Source of the DNA: Kitasatospora atroaurantiaca
GTDB lineage: Bacteria > Actinomycetota > Actinomycetes > Streptomycetales > Streptomycetaceae
Assembly: GCF_007828955.1 (NCBI RefSeq)
Contig: NZ_VIVR01000001.1
Span: forward strand, 1,674,001 to 1,738,000
Direction of reading: 5' to 3'
DNA: 64,000 nt
Shown here: in pieces, positions 1-9,831 of the stretch
How the letters are laid out: every line of letters starts with the position of its first letter
How positions within the stretch are numbered: position 1 is the first letter of the stretch
Made by a program: the position numbers and the translations under genes
The notes under the pieces: generated by a model
Seen by the model: only the letters and a program-made list of their open reading frames with translations
The model's database searches: none
Told to the model about the DNA's origin: nothing

Positions 1-647
1 ACGTAGATGTTGCCCGGGCCGGTCACCAGGTTGACCGGGGCGCACTCCTCGGTGCCGTACGCGAACATCGCGATCGCCTGGGCACCACCGGCGGCGTACA
101 CCTCCGTGACGCCGAGCAGGCCGCAGGCGGCCAGGATCGTCGGGTGGACGGACCCGCCGAACTCCTTCTGCGGCGGGGAGGACACCGCGATGCCCGCCAC
201 GCCGGCCTCCTGGGCCGGGACGACGTTCATCACCACGGAGGACGGGTAGACGGCCAGGCCGCCCGGCACGTACAGGCCGACCCGGTCGACCGGCACCCAG
301 CGCTCGGAGACCGTGCCGCCCGGCACCACCTGGGTGGTGTGGTCGGTGCGGCGCTGCTCGCGGTGAACGAGCCGGGCGCGGCGGATCGACTCCTCCAGCG
401 CGGCGCGCACCTTCGGGTCGAGGGTCTCCAGGGCGGCGGTGATCCGCTCCTCGGGGACCCGCGTACTCGTCAGCGTGACGCCGTCGAAGCGTTCGGTGAT
501 CTCGATCAGCGCCGCGACACCGCGATGGCGTACGTCCTCGCAGATCGGCCGCACCTTCTCCAGGGCGGTTTCCACGTCGAACTCGGCACGGGGCAGCACG
601 TCGCGCGGGTCGGAGGTCGAGCCGCGCAGGTCGATTCGAGAGATCAC
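1..647 (-). CDS. hisD: Histidinol dehydrogenase, N-terminal part (cut by window edge)
   Basis: The visible ~215 residues begin VISRIDLRG and continue through the [12 protein letters not shown] and GPGNIY segments characteristic of HisD, the zinc-dependent NAD enzyme that oxidises L-histidinol to L-histidine in the last two steps of histidine synthesis. The start is taken as GTG at 647; the C-terminal half, including the remaining zinc ligands, lies beyond position 1. The gene is divergent from the membrane protein that starts at 743, leaving about 95 bp for two promoters. The rest of a his operon would be expected beyond the left edge, but that is inference. Confidence 0.95.
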   Translation of the reverse strand, partial: MISRIDLRGSTSDPRDVLPRAEFDVETALEKVRPICEDVRHRGVAALIEITERFDGVTLTSTRVPEERITAALETLDPKVRAALEESIRRARLVHREQRRTDHTTQVVPGGTVSERWVPVDRVGLYVPGGLAVYPSSVVMNVVPAQEAGVAGIAVSSPPQKEFGGSVHPTILAACGLLGVTEVYAAGGAQAIAMFAYGTEECAPVNLVTGPGNIY

Positions 648-742
648 AGAGCCCAGTGTAGGGAGTGGCCGGAATCAACAGCCGCGCATTTCAGTCCGTG
701 ATACGAAAGGCGAGACAGTTACGGATCTTGGGGGAGGAACGG

Positions 743-2323
743 GTGGAGCAGGCGCCCGCGGACTGGACGGCGACCGAGCGGGGGCTCTGGGAGGCTTTTC
801 GGGAGGGCCGCTACTACGACCTGCGCACGGGTGACGACGCCGTGGACGACGTCGTCGCCGGCCCCGACTGGCCCGCCGAGCGGACGATTCGCGCCGAGGT
901 GCTGGCCACGCTGCTGCTCAACGGCCCCGGCCCGGCGCCCGCCAGGGTGACGAGCCTCAAGCTCACCGGCGCGTACATCGCGGGCTCGCTCAGGCTGGCC
1001 GGCGCCACCATCACGCAGTACGTCGAGCTGACCGACTGCCGGTTCGAGAAGAAGGTGCTGATCTCCGAGGCGCGGGCCCAGACCCTGCGGCTGATCCGCT
1101 GCCTGATACCCCGGATCGAGGCGTCCCGGCTGGCCACCGAGGGTGATCTGCATCTGGCCCGCTGCGTCGTCCCGCACGGTATCCGGCTCACCGACGCCAA
1201 GATCGGCACCGATCTGCTGCTCAACCAGGCCACCATCGGCGGCGACCAGTACGGTCGCGCGCTGGCCGCCGACGGGATCACCATCCACCAGGATCTGGAG
1301 GCCGAGCGCATCCACGTCTTCGGCGAGATCAGCCTGCGCACCAGCCGGATCGGCGGGCGGTTCTCGCTGCGCGGCGCCCAGCTGCGCGCCGCCGGGCCCG
1401 ACCGCTACTGCCTCAACATGGCCCACATCAGCGTCGGCAACACGCTCTACCTGGGCGGCTCCCTCGACGGCGGCTGGACCGACTCGCGGACCATCTACGG
1501 CGACGGCTACGGCGCCGCGCCGGTCCTGGCCGAGACCCCGAGCACGCCGTTCCGGGCCTACGGCGGGGTCCGGATGGTCGACGGCAAGTTCGAGAACGCC
1601 TGCCTGATCACCCACGCCGAGTTCCACCTCTCCCCCCTCCAGGAACTCTCGCTCCGCCGCGTCCAGACCCCCGAACTCCGCTTCACCTGCCACAAGCCGC
1701 CGGGCGGCAAGGTCTCGCTCTCCCGCGCCAAGGTGGGCAATCTGGTCGACGCCCCGCACAGCTGGCCCAGGGACGGCCATGTCGGGCTCACCGGTTTCAC
1801 GTACGAATCGCTCCGGCCCGAGCGGCCCTTCACGGTGCAGGAGCGGATCGCCTGGCTGGAGGACGCGCTCGGCGAGTACCAGCCGGAGCCGTACGAGCAG
1901 CTGGCGGCGGCGCTGCGCCGGGACGGACGGGACGAGGACGCCCGCGAGGTCCAGCACGCCAAGCAGCGACGGCGGCGCTCGACCCTGCCGCTGCCCGGGC
2001 GGCTCTGGGGACTGCTCCAGGACGTGACGGTCGGCTACGGCTACCGGCCGGGGCGGGCGGCGCTCTGGCTGGTGCTGGCCTGGGCGCTGGGCACCGCGTA
2101 CTTCAGCGGGCACGAGCCGGAGCCCCTGAAGGCCGACGAGAAACCGCACTGGAACCCGGTGCTGTACGCGCTCGGCAAGGTGCTGCCGGTGGTCAATCTC
2201 GGCCAGGACGGCTGGAACCCGGACCGGACCGGGCAGTACGTGGCCGCCGCGCTGGTGGTCTCGGGCTGGGTGCTGGCGACCACGGTGGTCGCGGGCGCGA
2301 CAAGGATGCTGCAGCGCGGCTGA
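743..2323 (+). CDS. Membrane-anchored protein with pentapeptide-like repeat body, function unknown
   Basis: A 526-residue protein. GTG at 743 is chosen because a strong ribosome site (GGGGAGG, about 731-737) lies six bases upstream; the frame is open farther upstream without such a site. The middle (about residues 70-330) is a regular series of short hydrophobic-centred strands of the type seen in pentapeptide-repeat or beta-helix proteins. The last ~80 residues hold two membrane segments (around AALWLVLAWALGTAYF and YVAAALVVSGWVLATTVV) separated by a charged loop. Relatives in streptomycetes are often labelled 'oxidoreductase', but no nucleotide-binding or redox motif is visible, so I do not support that name. 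It is monocistronic by appearance and divergent from hisD. Confidence 0.75.
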   Translation: MEQAPADWTATERGLWEAFREGRYYDLRTGDDAVDDVVAGPDWPAERTIRAEVLATLLLNGPGPAPARVTSLKLTGAYIAGSLRLAGATITQYVELTDCRFEKKVLISEARAQTLRLIRCLIPRIEASRLATEGDLHLARCVVPHGIRLTDAKIGTDLLLNQATIGGDQYGRALAADGITIHQDLEAERIHVFGEISLRTSRIGGRFSLRGAQLRAAGPDRYCLNMAHISVGNTLYLGGSLDGGWTDSRTIYGDGYGAAPVLAETPSTPFRAYGGVRMVDGKFENACLITHAEFHLSPLQELSLRRVQTPELRFTCHKPPGGKVSLSRAKVGNLVDAPHSWPRDGHVGLTGFTYESLRPERPFTVQERIAWLEDALGEYQPEPYEQLAAALRRDGRDEDAREVQHAKQRRRRSTLPLPGRLWGLLQDVTVGYGYRPGRAALWLVLAWALGTAYFSGHEPEPLKADEKPHWNPVLYALGKVLPVVNLGQDGWNPDRTGQYVAAALVVSGWVLATTVVAGATRMLQRG

Positions 2324-2396
2324 CGGTGCCCGGCTTCGGTGCCCGGCCGAAATACCTCGGAGCGCGGTGGGCCTCCGGACAACTACGCTGTGCGCC

Positions 2397-3125
2397 GTGA
2401 CTGAACGGCTCCCGCTCTTCCCCCTCAACACGGTCCTCTACCCGGGCCTTGTGCTGCCCCTGCACGTCTTCGAGGAGCGCTACCGGCGGCTGGTCGCCGA
2501 CCTGCTGACGCAGCCGGAGGACCAGCCGCGCCGTTTCGGTGTACTGGCGATCAAGGACGGCCGGGAGGTCGCACCGGTCCGCGAGAACCACGGCCCGGCG
2601 GGCCCGCTGGACGGCCTCGGCACGGTGACGGGTGACCCGTTGGAGGCGCTGTACCACGTCGGCTGCGTCGCCGACGTGGCCTCCGCCCAGGAGCAGCCCG
2701 ACGGCCAGTACGAGCTGCTGGTCACCGGCACCACCCGGTTCCGGCTGCGCTCGGTGGACGTCGACGGACCGTACCTGGTCGGCGAGATCGAGCCGATGGA
2801 CGAGGAGCCCGGCGAGGGCGCGGGCGCGCTGGCGGCCGGGGTCGAGCGGGCGTTCCGGGCCTACCAGAAGCGGCTGGCGGGCGCCCGCGAGGCCAGCCTG
2901 GCCGGCGAGCAGGACCTGCCGACCGACCCGCAGGTGCTCTCGTACCTGGTCGCGGCGGCCTCGGTGCTCCCCTCCCCCGTCAAGCAGGAGCTGCTGGCCT
3001 GCGCGGACACCGCGCAGCGGCTGACCACCGAGCTGGAACTGCTGCGCCGCGAGACGGCCCTGCTCGCCTGGCTGCCCTCGCTGCCGGCGGCGGACCTGAC
3101 CCGCCAGGCGTTCAGCCCGAACTGA
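2397..3125 (+). CDS. LON peptidase substrate-binding-domain protein
   Basis: A 242-residue protein beginning (V)TERLPLFPLNTVLYPG, followed by LPLHVFEERYR. These are the hallmarks of the N-terminal substrate-recognition domain of Lon protease standing alone, without AAA+ or protease domains. GTG 2397 is preferred over the upstream in-frame start at 2367 because family members begin right at the LPLFPL strand. The C-terminal third is helical, ending near AADLTRQAFSPN. Such stand-alone LON-domain proteins have no settled function in actinobacteria; an adaptor role is only inference. It is followed after 11 bp by the YbaK gene and is probably cotranscribed with it. Confidence 0.85.
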   Translation: MTERLPLFPLNTVLYPGLVLPLHVFEERYRRLVADLLTQPEDQPRRFGVLAIKDGREVAPVRENHGPAGPLDGLGTVTGDPLEALYHVGCVADVASAQEQPDGQYELLVTGTTRFRLRSVDVDGPYLVGEIEPMDEEPGEGAGALAAGVERAFRAYQKRLAGAREASLAGEQDLPTDPQVLSYLVAAASVLPSPVKQELLACADTAQRLTTELELLRRETALLAWLPSLPAADLTRQAFSPN

Positions 3126-3136
3126 GGACCACGGAC

Positions 3137-3625
3137 ATGGCGAAGAAGAGGGGCGGGCAGGGCACGCCCGCGACGGTGGCGCTGGAGGCCGCCGGGGTGC
3201 CCTTCACCGTGCACGCGTACGAGCACGACCCGGCGGCCGCCTCCTACGGCGGCGAGGCGGCCGAGGTCCTCGGGATTCCGGCGGCCCGGGTGTTCAAGAC
3301 GCTGGTGGCCGAGGTCGACGGGACGCTGATGGTCGGCGTGGTGCCGGTCTCCGGGCAGCTGGACCTCAAGGCGCTCGCCGCGGCGGTCGGCGGAAAGCGG
3401 GCGGCGATGGCCGAGCCGGCGGCCGCGGAGCGCAGCAGCGGCTACGTCCTGGGCGGGATCTCGCCGCTCGGTCAGCGGCGGGCGCTGCGGACGGTGCTGG
3501 ACTCCAGCGCGCTGGACCACCCCACGGTGTACGTCTCCGCCGGTCGCCGCGGCCTGGAGGTCGAACTGGCACCCGCCGACCTCATCACGCTCACCAACGC
3601 GCGGACGGCCCCCATCGGCCGCTGA
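3137..3625 (+). CDS. ybaK: YbaK/EbsC-type Cys-tRNA(Pro) deacylase
   Basis: A 162-residue protein of the YbaK/ProX editing fold, which hydrolyses Cys mis-attached to tRNA-Pro in the cytoplasm. Supporting features are the TPATVALEAAGVPFTVHAYEHD start, the RVFKTLVAEVDG strand with Lys54 (equivalent to the conserved catalytic lysine of YbaK), and the GGISPLGQRR glycine-rich segment near residue 107. Full length for the family (about 155-165). It starts 11 bp after the LON-domain gene, in the same orientation. Specificity for Cys-tRNA(Pro) rather than another mischarged tRNA is inferred from the family. Confidence 0.9.
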   Translation: MAKKRGGQGTPATVALEAAGVPFTVHAYEHDPAAASYGGEAAEVLGIPAARVFKTLVAEVDGTLMVGVVPVSGQLDLKALAAAVGGKRAAMAEPAAAERSSGYVLGGISPLGQRRALRTVLDSSALDHPTVYVSAGRRGLEVELAPADLITLTNARTAPIGR

Positions 3626-3682
3626 CAGATCGGGCGAGCCATCTGGGCGCGGGGGACCCTGTCAGGTCGGGCGAGCCATTCA

Positions 3683-3838
3683 GGGGCGCGGGGAACTGCG
3701 CGAAACGGAAGGCGCCTGCGGTCAGCCGGGCCCGGCGGGCACGTTGCACCTCGTGCCCTACCGGTGAGGCGGTGCCACTTAGGCCCGGCGGGCAGGTGCG
3801 GCTCCCGGTCTGCCGTTTCGCGCAGTTCCCCGCGCCCC
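3683..3838. repeat. Long-arm intergenic inverted repeat, copy 1
   Basis: The left arm starts GGGGCGCGGGGAACTGCGCG at 3683 and continues AAACGG to 3708. Its exact complement ends the right arm at 3813-3838, giving a 26-bp perfect inverted repeat around a ~104-bp loop. The flanks contain degenerate direct copies (TCGGGCGAGCCAT at about 3632 and 3668; GGCCCGGCGGGCA twice, near 3739 and 3783), so the whole 3626-3883 gap is repeat-derived. The same 20-bp arm occurs at 11709 and 56369 in this window. The hairpin lies between the convergent ybaK and DUF2567-like genes and may act as a bidirectional terminator. No ORF is supported here. Confidence 0.85.
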
Positions 3839-3883
3839 TGATGAACCCCGTGCTCCTGGTGAGCCCCGCGTGCCTGATGGACG

Positions 3884-4588
3884 CTAGGCCGGTGGGGTGG
3901 GGGCGTCGCCGTCCTGCTGCTTCGGGGAGGAGCCGGGGGTCGGGTCCGACCACTGGGGGCCTGCCCAGTAGGGCGGGGGGTCCTGTTCCCGCTTGCCGAA
4001 GGCCGCCGACAGGGCGAGCAGCAGCACCATCGCCGTCATCGGCCACACCAGCAGCGCGCCCCGCGCCCCGAGCTCGATGGCCGCACTGAACTCCACGCCC
4101 TGCCCGGCATGCTTGGCGTTCGCGATCACGTCCGTACCGGGCCCCAGCCGCATCCCGACCTGCCAGGCGACCAGCGAACCCGCCAGCCCGCCCACGGCCA
4201 GCCCGACCGCCACCGCGACACCGCCGCCCCTGCCGCGGCTCAGCAGGAAGGCGACCAGCGCGGTGAGCACCCCGGCCCCCAGCCCGAGCAGCGCGAAGAC
4301 ACTGTCCGCACCCGCCCGCTGCTCGCCCTCGGGGTCCACGTACCGGATGGCGTCGCTGGTCGCGACGAGCATCACCCGGGGGGCCAGCCAGAGCCAGAGC
4401 AGGCCGACGACCACGCCGAGCAGGACGCAGGCCACCGTCGTCAGGACCGCGATCCGCAGCTCCGGCAGGAGCGGCCTGCGCTCCCGCGCGAGCGGCTGGA
4501 GGTCGGGGCCCACGGCGTAGGGGTTCGCGTCGGGCGTCGGCTCGGCGCCAGGACCCGCAGGTGTGTTCGGTACGGTCACGGGGCCCAT
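3884..4588 (-). CDS. DUF2567-like integral membrane protein
   Basis: A 234-residue protein with a Pro-rich cytoplasmic N-terminus (PNTPAGPGAEPTPDANP), then four hydrophobic segments (LRIAVLTTVACVLLGVVVGLLWLWL; VFALLGLGAGVLTALVAFLLS; VAVAVGLAVGGLAGSLVAW; ALLVWPMTAMVLLLALSAAFG) and a charged Pro-rich tail. This layout matches the actinobacterial DUF2567 family, of unknown function. The start is uncertain: ATG 4588 and GTG 4579 are in frame and neither has a clear ribosome site. It lies 37 bp downstream of the ABC permease and could be the third gene of that operon. Confidence 0.75.
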   Translation of the reverse strand: MGPVTVPNTPAGPGAEPTPDANPYAVGPDLQPLARERRPLLPELRIAVLTTVACVLLGVVVGLLWLWLAPRVMLVATSDAIRYVDPEGEQRAGADSVFALLGLGAGVLTALVAFLLSRGRGGGVAVAVGLAVGGLAGSLVAWQVGMRLGPGTDVIANAKHAGQGVEFSAAIELGARGALLVWPMTAMVLLLALSAAFGKREQDPPPYWAGPQWSDPTPGSSPKQQDGDAPTPPA

Positions 4589-4625
4589 CGTTTCACGACT
4601 CGCCGGTGAGAGATGGATCAGGACC

Positions 4626-5420
4626 TCAGCGAGTGGTCGCCCGGCGGTAGGCCCAGGTCGCCAGGGCCAGCGAGACGAGGCCGACGGCCGCGCAGACCGA
4701 GAGGTCGCCGGCGACGGCCGTCCAGTCGGGGCTCGCCGTGAAGGTCCGGGCGAACGCCTCGACCCCGTACGTGGAGGGCAGCAGGTCGCGCAGCCATCGC
4801 ACGGCCTCCGGCAGGTGCCCGACCGGCAGGACGCCCAGCAGCAGCGCCGCCGACATGCCGAGCTGGCCGAGCAGGGTGGCGATCTCCTGGCGCGGGGCCA
4901 GCAGCCCGCAGGCCGCGCCGAGCCCGGCCAGCGCGGCGCCCGCCAGGGGGACGACCGCCAGCAGCACCCACAGGTGCGCCCACGGCAGGCCGAACATCCA
5001 CGCGCCCACACCCGCCGTGAGCAGGGCGCCGGGCACCGTGAACGAGGCGTACGCACCGGCCGCCCCCAGCACCACGGCGGCGGGCGGGACGGGCAGTGTC
5101 GCGTAGAAGTCCAGGCCGCCGGTGGCGCGGAGCCGGCCGAAGTACTGGGCGAGCAGGTTGAGTGCCACGAAGGCGACCACCAGCACGCTGGACCCGGCGA
5201 CCACGGAGTGGGCGGCCGGGTTGTCGCCCGGGTCGACCACGCCGCGCATCATCACCAGGATGCCGAGCGACTGGAAGGTCGCGACGAAGAGCAGCGGGAT
5301 GCGGGCCACCCTGGCCCTGGCCAGCTGCGCCCGGTAGACGGCGGCCAGCGAGGGCAGCAGGCGGGCGGCGGGGGCGAGCGGGGCGGCCGTCGCGGCCACG
5401 GGGGCGTCGAGGAGGGTCAC
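4626..5420 (-). CDS. ABC-2 type transporter permease
   Basis: A 264-residue permease with about six hydrophobic segments, e.g. RIPLLFVATFQSLGILVMM and VVAGSSVLVVAFVALNLLAQYF, then a loop LRATGGLDFYATLPVPPAAVV typical of ABC-2 exporter membrane subunits. GTG 5420 overlaps the stop of the ATPase gene by four bases (GTGA), so the two are translationally coupled and form one exporter. The substrate cannot be read from sequence; drug or lipid export is the usual family role. A charged C-terminus (TWAYRRATTR) closes the protein. Confidence 0.9.
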   Translation of the reverse strand: MTLLDAPVAATAAPLAPAARLLPSLAAVYRAQLARARVARIPLLFVATFQSLGILVMMRGVVDPGDNPAAHSVVAGSSVLVVAFVALNLLAQYFGRLRATGGLDFYATLPVPPAAVVLGAAGAYASFTVPGALLTAGVGAWMFGLPWAHLWVLLAVVPLAGAALAGLGAACGLLAPRQEIATLLGQLGMSAALLLGVLPVGHLPEAVRWLRDLLPSTYGVEAFARTFTASPDWTAVAGDLSVCAAVGLVSLALATWAYRRATTR

Positions 5421-6457
5421 TTCGCCAGTCCTCCGTGCCGGCCGCCGAGCTTGAGGTACGCGTCCTCCAGGCTGGGGGTGGCCAGGGTGAAGTCGTCCAG
5501 GGCCGCGAAGGCCGGCCCGGTGGTGACGGCGGCGACCAGTTCGCGGGCCTGTTCGGGGGTGGTGCGGACGGTCCAGCGGCGGCCGGTGCGCTCGGCCCGC
5601 TCGGCGAGCCGGGCGACGGCGGGGACCTCGACGGGGGCCTCGGTGCGCCAGACCAGGTCGAGCCGGACGTCGCCGTCGACCAGGGCCTTCAGCCCGCCCG
5701 GGGTGTCGCAGGCGATCACCCGGCCCTCGTCCAGCACGGCGACCCGGTCCAGGACGGTCTCCGCCTCGATGACGTTGTGGGTGACCAGCAGGACGGTCGT
5801 GCCGCGCTCCGCCCGGCGGCGGTCGACGGCCGACCAGACGGCGCGGCGGGCCACCGGGTCCATGCCGGTGGTCGGCTCGTCCAGGACCAGCAGCGGACGC
5901 TCCCCGACCAGGGCCGCGGCGAAGCAGGCGAGGCGGCGCTGGCCGCCGGAGAGCTTGCCGACCGGGCGGCCGGCGAGCGGTTCCAGGCCGAGCTCGGCGA
6001 GCACCTCGGCGGAGGCGGCTCGGGCCTGCGCCCGGCTCAGGCCTCGCAGCCGTCCGGTGGTCTCGGCCGCCATGGCCACGGTCAGCTCGTCCAACGCGGT
6101 GGACTCCTGCCCGAGGTACGCGAGCAGCCGGGAGGCGCGCTCGGGGTGGCGGACGATGTCGTGGCCGAGGATCTCGATGCTGCCGTGGTCCGGCCGCAGC
6201 AGGCCGGTGAGCTGGCGGACCAGGGTGGACTTGCCGGCGCCGTTGGGGCCGAGCAGGCCGAAGACCTCGCCGCGCCGGATGTCCAGGCCGATGCCGTCGT
6301 TGGCCCGGATCCGGGCCGTCCCGCTGCTCTGGGCCGTCCCGCTGCGGTAGCTCTTGGCCAGGCCTCGTACGGTGCAGCACTGACCGGCGTGGTGGCCGGG
6401 ACCGCCGAGGTCGCCAGGCGGCGCGGCCTGTGGTTCCCGCCGGTCGGTGTCGCTCAC
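5417..6457 (-). CDS. ABC transporter ATP-binding protein (DrrA-like)
   Basis: A 346-residue ATPase. Walker A is GPNGAGKS at residues 70-77, the signature is KLSGGQRR near residue 166, and Walker B is LLVLDEPTTGMDP near residue 190, followed by the VTHNVIEAE switch histidine. The C-terminal ~110 residues form the regulatory extension seen in DrrA-type exporters. GTG 6457 is the start. It is the first gene of a coupled ATPase-permease pair, possibly followed by the DUF2567-like gene. The substrate is unknown. Confidence 0.93.
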   Translation of the reverse strand: MSDTDRREPQAAPPGDLGGPGHHAGQCCTVRGLAKSYRSGTAQSSGTARIRANDGIGLDIRRGEVFGLLGPNGAGKSTLVRQLTGLLRPDHGSIEILGHDIVRHPERASRLLAYLGQESTALDELTVAMAAETTGRLRGLSRAQARAASAEVLAELGLEPLAGRPVGKLSGGQRRLACFAAALVGERPLLVLDEPTTGMDPVARRAVWSAVDRRRAERGTTVLLVTHNVIEAETVLDRVAVLDEGRVIACDTPGGLKALVDGDVRLDLVWRTEAPVEVPAVARLAERAERTGRRWTVRTTPEQARELVAAVTTGPAFAALDDFTLATPSLEDAYLKLGGRHGGLAK

Positions 6458-6517
6458 GGTCGAAGACTCTACGCGCTGGCGGAGCAGAACCGGACAAGGG
6501 GGCGGGAAGCGCCCCTT

Positions 6518-7684
6518 CTACACCGTCCGGTCCTCCGCCACCACCAGTTCGCCGCCCGGCACCCGCGTCCCGAGCTCCTTCCAGAAGCCGGCCCTGATCG
6601 CGTACCGGTCGTGCTCGTCGATCTGGTCGTCCTTGTGCGCCAGCAGGCCGAAGCGGGCCGCGTAGCGCAGCAGCTCGCCGTCGAGGCGGTGCGGGATGCG
6701 CGGGTAGTCGCCCCAGAGGGCGGTGAGCCGCTCGACGGGCCCGAGGCGGTCCAGCCAGCGGCGGGCGAAGACCTGCCCGACCTCGTGGGCGTCGCCGCCG
6801 ATGGAGGTGATGTCCTCCTCGCGGTCGGCCCAGCGCTGCTCGGCGGTGGTGAGCTGGGCGAGCGTCGGCAGGCCGTCGCCCGCCGTGGTGGTCTCGCTGC
6901 CCGGTTTCTCCACCCAGCCTCGCTCGGAGGACCAGCGCAGGACCAGCGAGGCGGGCGCGGGTGCGGCGGTCCGTACGGCGAGGTCCTTGGGCGTCGGGAC
7001 GACCTTCAGGGCGGCGACCGGGCGGGCCTGGGCGGCCGGCTCGGCGGGGGCCACCGGGCCGGCGGGGGCGGGCGGGGCGGCGAGGATCTTGGCGATCTCG
7101 TGGCGCGGCCCGGGCGTCGGGAAGGTGGCAGGCAGCTCGCGCGGCCGGACCCACTGCTCGATCCACTCGCGGTCCAGCACCCGGCGCTCGTCGGCCTCGC
7201 CGACCAGGTCCTCGGACTGGTTGAAGTCCCCGTCGGCGGCCTGCAGCGCCCACAGGTGGACGACCACGCCGTGCTCCTTGGCGGACATCATGCCGGGCAG
7301 CAGGTCACCGTCGCCGGTGACCAGCACCACATCGGCGCAGGCCCGGTTGCGGGCCAGCTCGGTGAGTTCGGCATGCATCGCGGCGTCCACGCCCTTCTGC
7401 ACCCAGCGGCCCTCGGCACGGGTGAGCGCGCCCAGCCGCACGGTGACCCGGGGCAGCACCCGCAGGCGGCGGTGCTCGGGCAGCGGGCGGCGCTCGGGGG
7501 CGGCGTCGAACCAGTAGATCCGCAGCAGCGGCAGCCCCGTCTCGGCCTCGGCCCGTTCACGCAGCGCGGCGATCAGCGCGGTGTGATCCACCGTCACCCG
7601 CGAGCGCGAGGGCTCCCCGGCGAGCAGGCTGGCGGCGGCGCCCAGCAGGTATCCGGCGTCCACGAGGACAACGCAGCGGTCCAC
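6518..7684 (-). CDS. NYN-domain (PIN-like) putative RNase
   Basis: A 388-residue protein. The N-terminal ~190 residues are a NYN domain: VDRCVVLVDAGYLLG carries the first acidic residue (Asp9), followed by a WVQKGVDAAMHAEL segment and the VTGDGDLLPGM acidic motif, the metal-binding arrangement of PIN/NYN ribonucleases. After an Ala/Pro-rich linker (about 215-290), a second domain of ~150 residues ends at AEDRTV. GTG 7684 is chosen because AGGTG lies just upstream and the family starts right at this strand; the frame is open far upstream without support. Substrate unknown. It is not tightly linked to its neighbours. Confidence 0.85.
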   Translation of the reverse strand: MDRCVVLVDAGYLLGAAASLLAGEPSRSRVTVDHTALIAALRERAEAETGLPLLRIYWFDAAPERRPLPEHRRLRVLPRVTVRLGALTRAEGRWVQKGVDAAMHAELTELARNRACADVVLVTGDGDLLPGMMSAKEHGVVVHLWALQAADGDFNQSEDLVGEADERRVLDREWIEQWVRPRELPATFPTPGPRHEIAKILAAPPAPAGPVAPAEPAAQARPVAALKVVPTPKDLAVRTAAPAPASLVLRWSSERGWVEKPGSETTTAGDGLPTLAQLTTAEQRWADREEDITSIGGDAHEVGQVFARRWLDRLGPVERLTALWGDYPRIPHRLDGELLRYAARFGLLAHKDDQIDEHDRYAIRAGFWKELGTRVPGGELVVAEDRTV

Positions 7685-7877
7685 TTCCGCACCTCTTCTC
7701 CCGGTCGGCTCGGCCGTCGAGGGGCGCCGGGCTGCCGGACGGCAACGCCGGCGCGTGCGCCGAGCCCCGGTCCGCACGACCGTTGGGCACTCCTTTACCC
7801 CCCGATCGGGCGGCGAACCGTCCTGCCGGATCATGCTTGGTACGGTGCCCTCAGGGCTGCGGCGATACTGAGGGATC

Positions 7878-8639
7878 ATGCGTAAGAGTTCTGTGGTGCT
7901 GTGCGCGGTGGCCGCCGTGGCGGCGGGAGGCGTGCTGCTGGTACCCACCATCGCCACGGACAGCTCGCGCGGTGACACCGCGGTGACCTCGGTCACCGTC
8001 AACGACGGCCGCTCGATCCTGCTCGGCCCGGCCGGCCCGGTGACCTTCCCGGTGGTGGTGACCGCCACCGACGACTCGGGGATCAGGTCGGTCGACCCGA
8101 TCGGCGTCTGGGGCCCGACGTACGGGGTGCTCAAGGCGGGCCCGATGCGCTGCACGGCGGTGTCCGCGCAGAAGTCGGTGTGCCGGGGCACGGTGACGGT
8201 CGATCCGTCGAAGAAGCAGATCTTCAACGACGAGGCCGGCACCTGGTTCGTCGACCTCAAGGTGCAGGCCAACGACGGCGACCGCTTCGTCGGCCCGACG
8301 GCGGGCGGCTTCTCGCTCAAGCGGGCGGCCCGACTGGCCGGCTCCGGGGTCCCCCAGCAGGCGGGTGCCGGGCAGGAGTTGAAGATCCAGGGCTGGCTGG
8401 CCCGGTCGTTCTGGAGCGACAACAGGTACCACGGCTACCAGGACGGCGTGGCCTACCTGCAGTTCCGCCCGCGCGGCAGCCACCTCTGGACCACCGTGGC
8501 CACCGCCACCTCGGACGCCTCCGGCACCGTCACCGCCGAGGTCAGGGCCACCGGCTCCGGCGACTACCAGTGGTACTCCCCCGGCGACAAGTGGACCGGC
8601 GACGCCGCCTCCCAGGAGCTCCCGGTCACCGTCTCCTGA
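7878..8639 (+). CDS. Secreted protein of unknown function
   Basis: A 253-residue protein with a classical Sec signal: MRKSSVVLCAVAAVAAGGVLLVPTIA, then a likely cleavage before the mature TDSSRGDTAV. The mature part is rich in beta-strand-like segments (VTFPVVVTATDDSGIRSVDPIGVWG; GTWFVDLKVQANDGD), suggesting one or two Ig-like domains, with a single Cys pair (RCTAVSAQKSVCRG). A GAGGG ribosome site precedes ATG 7878. I do not recognise a named family. It is convergent with asd, with a strong hairpin between them. Confidence 0.75.
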   Translation: MRKSSVVLCAVAAVAAGGVLLVPTIATDSSRGDTAVTSVTVNDGRSILLGPAGPVTFPVVVTATDDSGIRSVDPIGVWGPTYGVLKAGPMRCTAVSAQKSVCRGTVTVDPSKKQIFNDEAGTWFVDLKVQANDGDRFVGPTAGGFSLKRAARLAGSGVPQQAGAGQELKIQGWLARSFWSDNRYHGYQDGVAYLQFRPRGSHLWTTVATATSDASGTVTAEVRATGSGDYQWYSPGDKWTGDAASQELPVTVS

Positions 8640-8677
8640 GCCGCTGTCACCGCGTACACGGCTTGCTGATCGAACGA

Positions 8678-8723
8678 CGACGGCCCTGCCCCCGGCATTC
8701 GCCGAGTCGGGGCAGGGCCGTCG
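8678..8723. terminator. Bidirectional hairpin terminator between convergent genes
   Basis: A perfect 15-bp stem, CGACGGCCCTGCCCC (from 8678) with its exact complement ending at 8723, around a ~16-base loop. It sits between the stop codons of the secreted-protein gene (+) and asd (-), so it can serve both. Confidence 0.85.
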
Positions 8724-8747
8724 CGGTGTCAGCTCGGCTCAGTCAGC

Positions 8748-9821
<1,074 letters not shown>

Positions 9822-9831
9822 TCATGCCTTC

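Noticed and set aside
3626..3883. Insertion-sequence ends or an attachment site
   Set aside because: Long inverted repeats but no transposase, no target duplication and the same hairpin at two other intergenic sites; fits a dispersed non-coding repeat.
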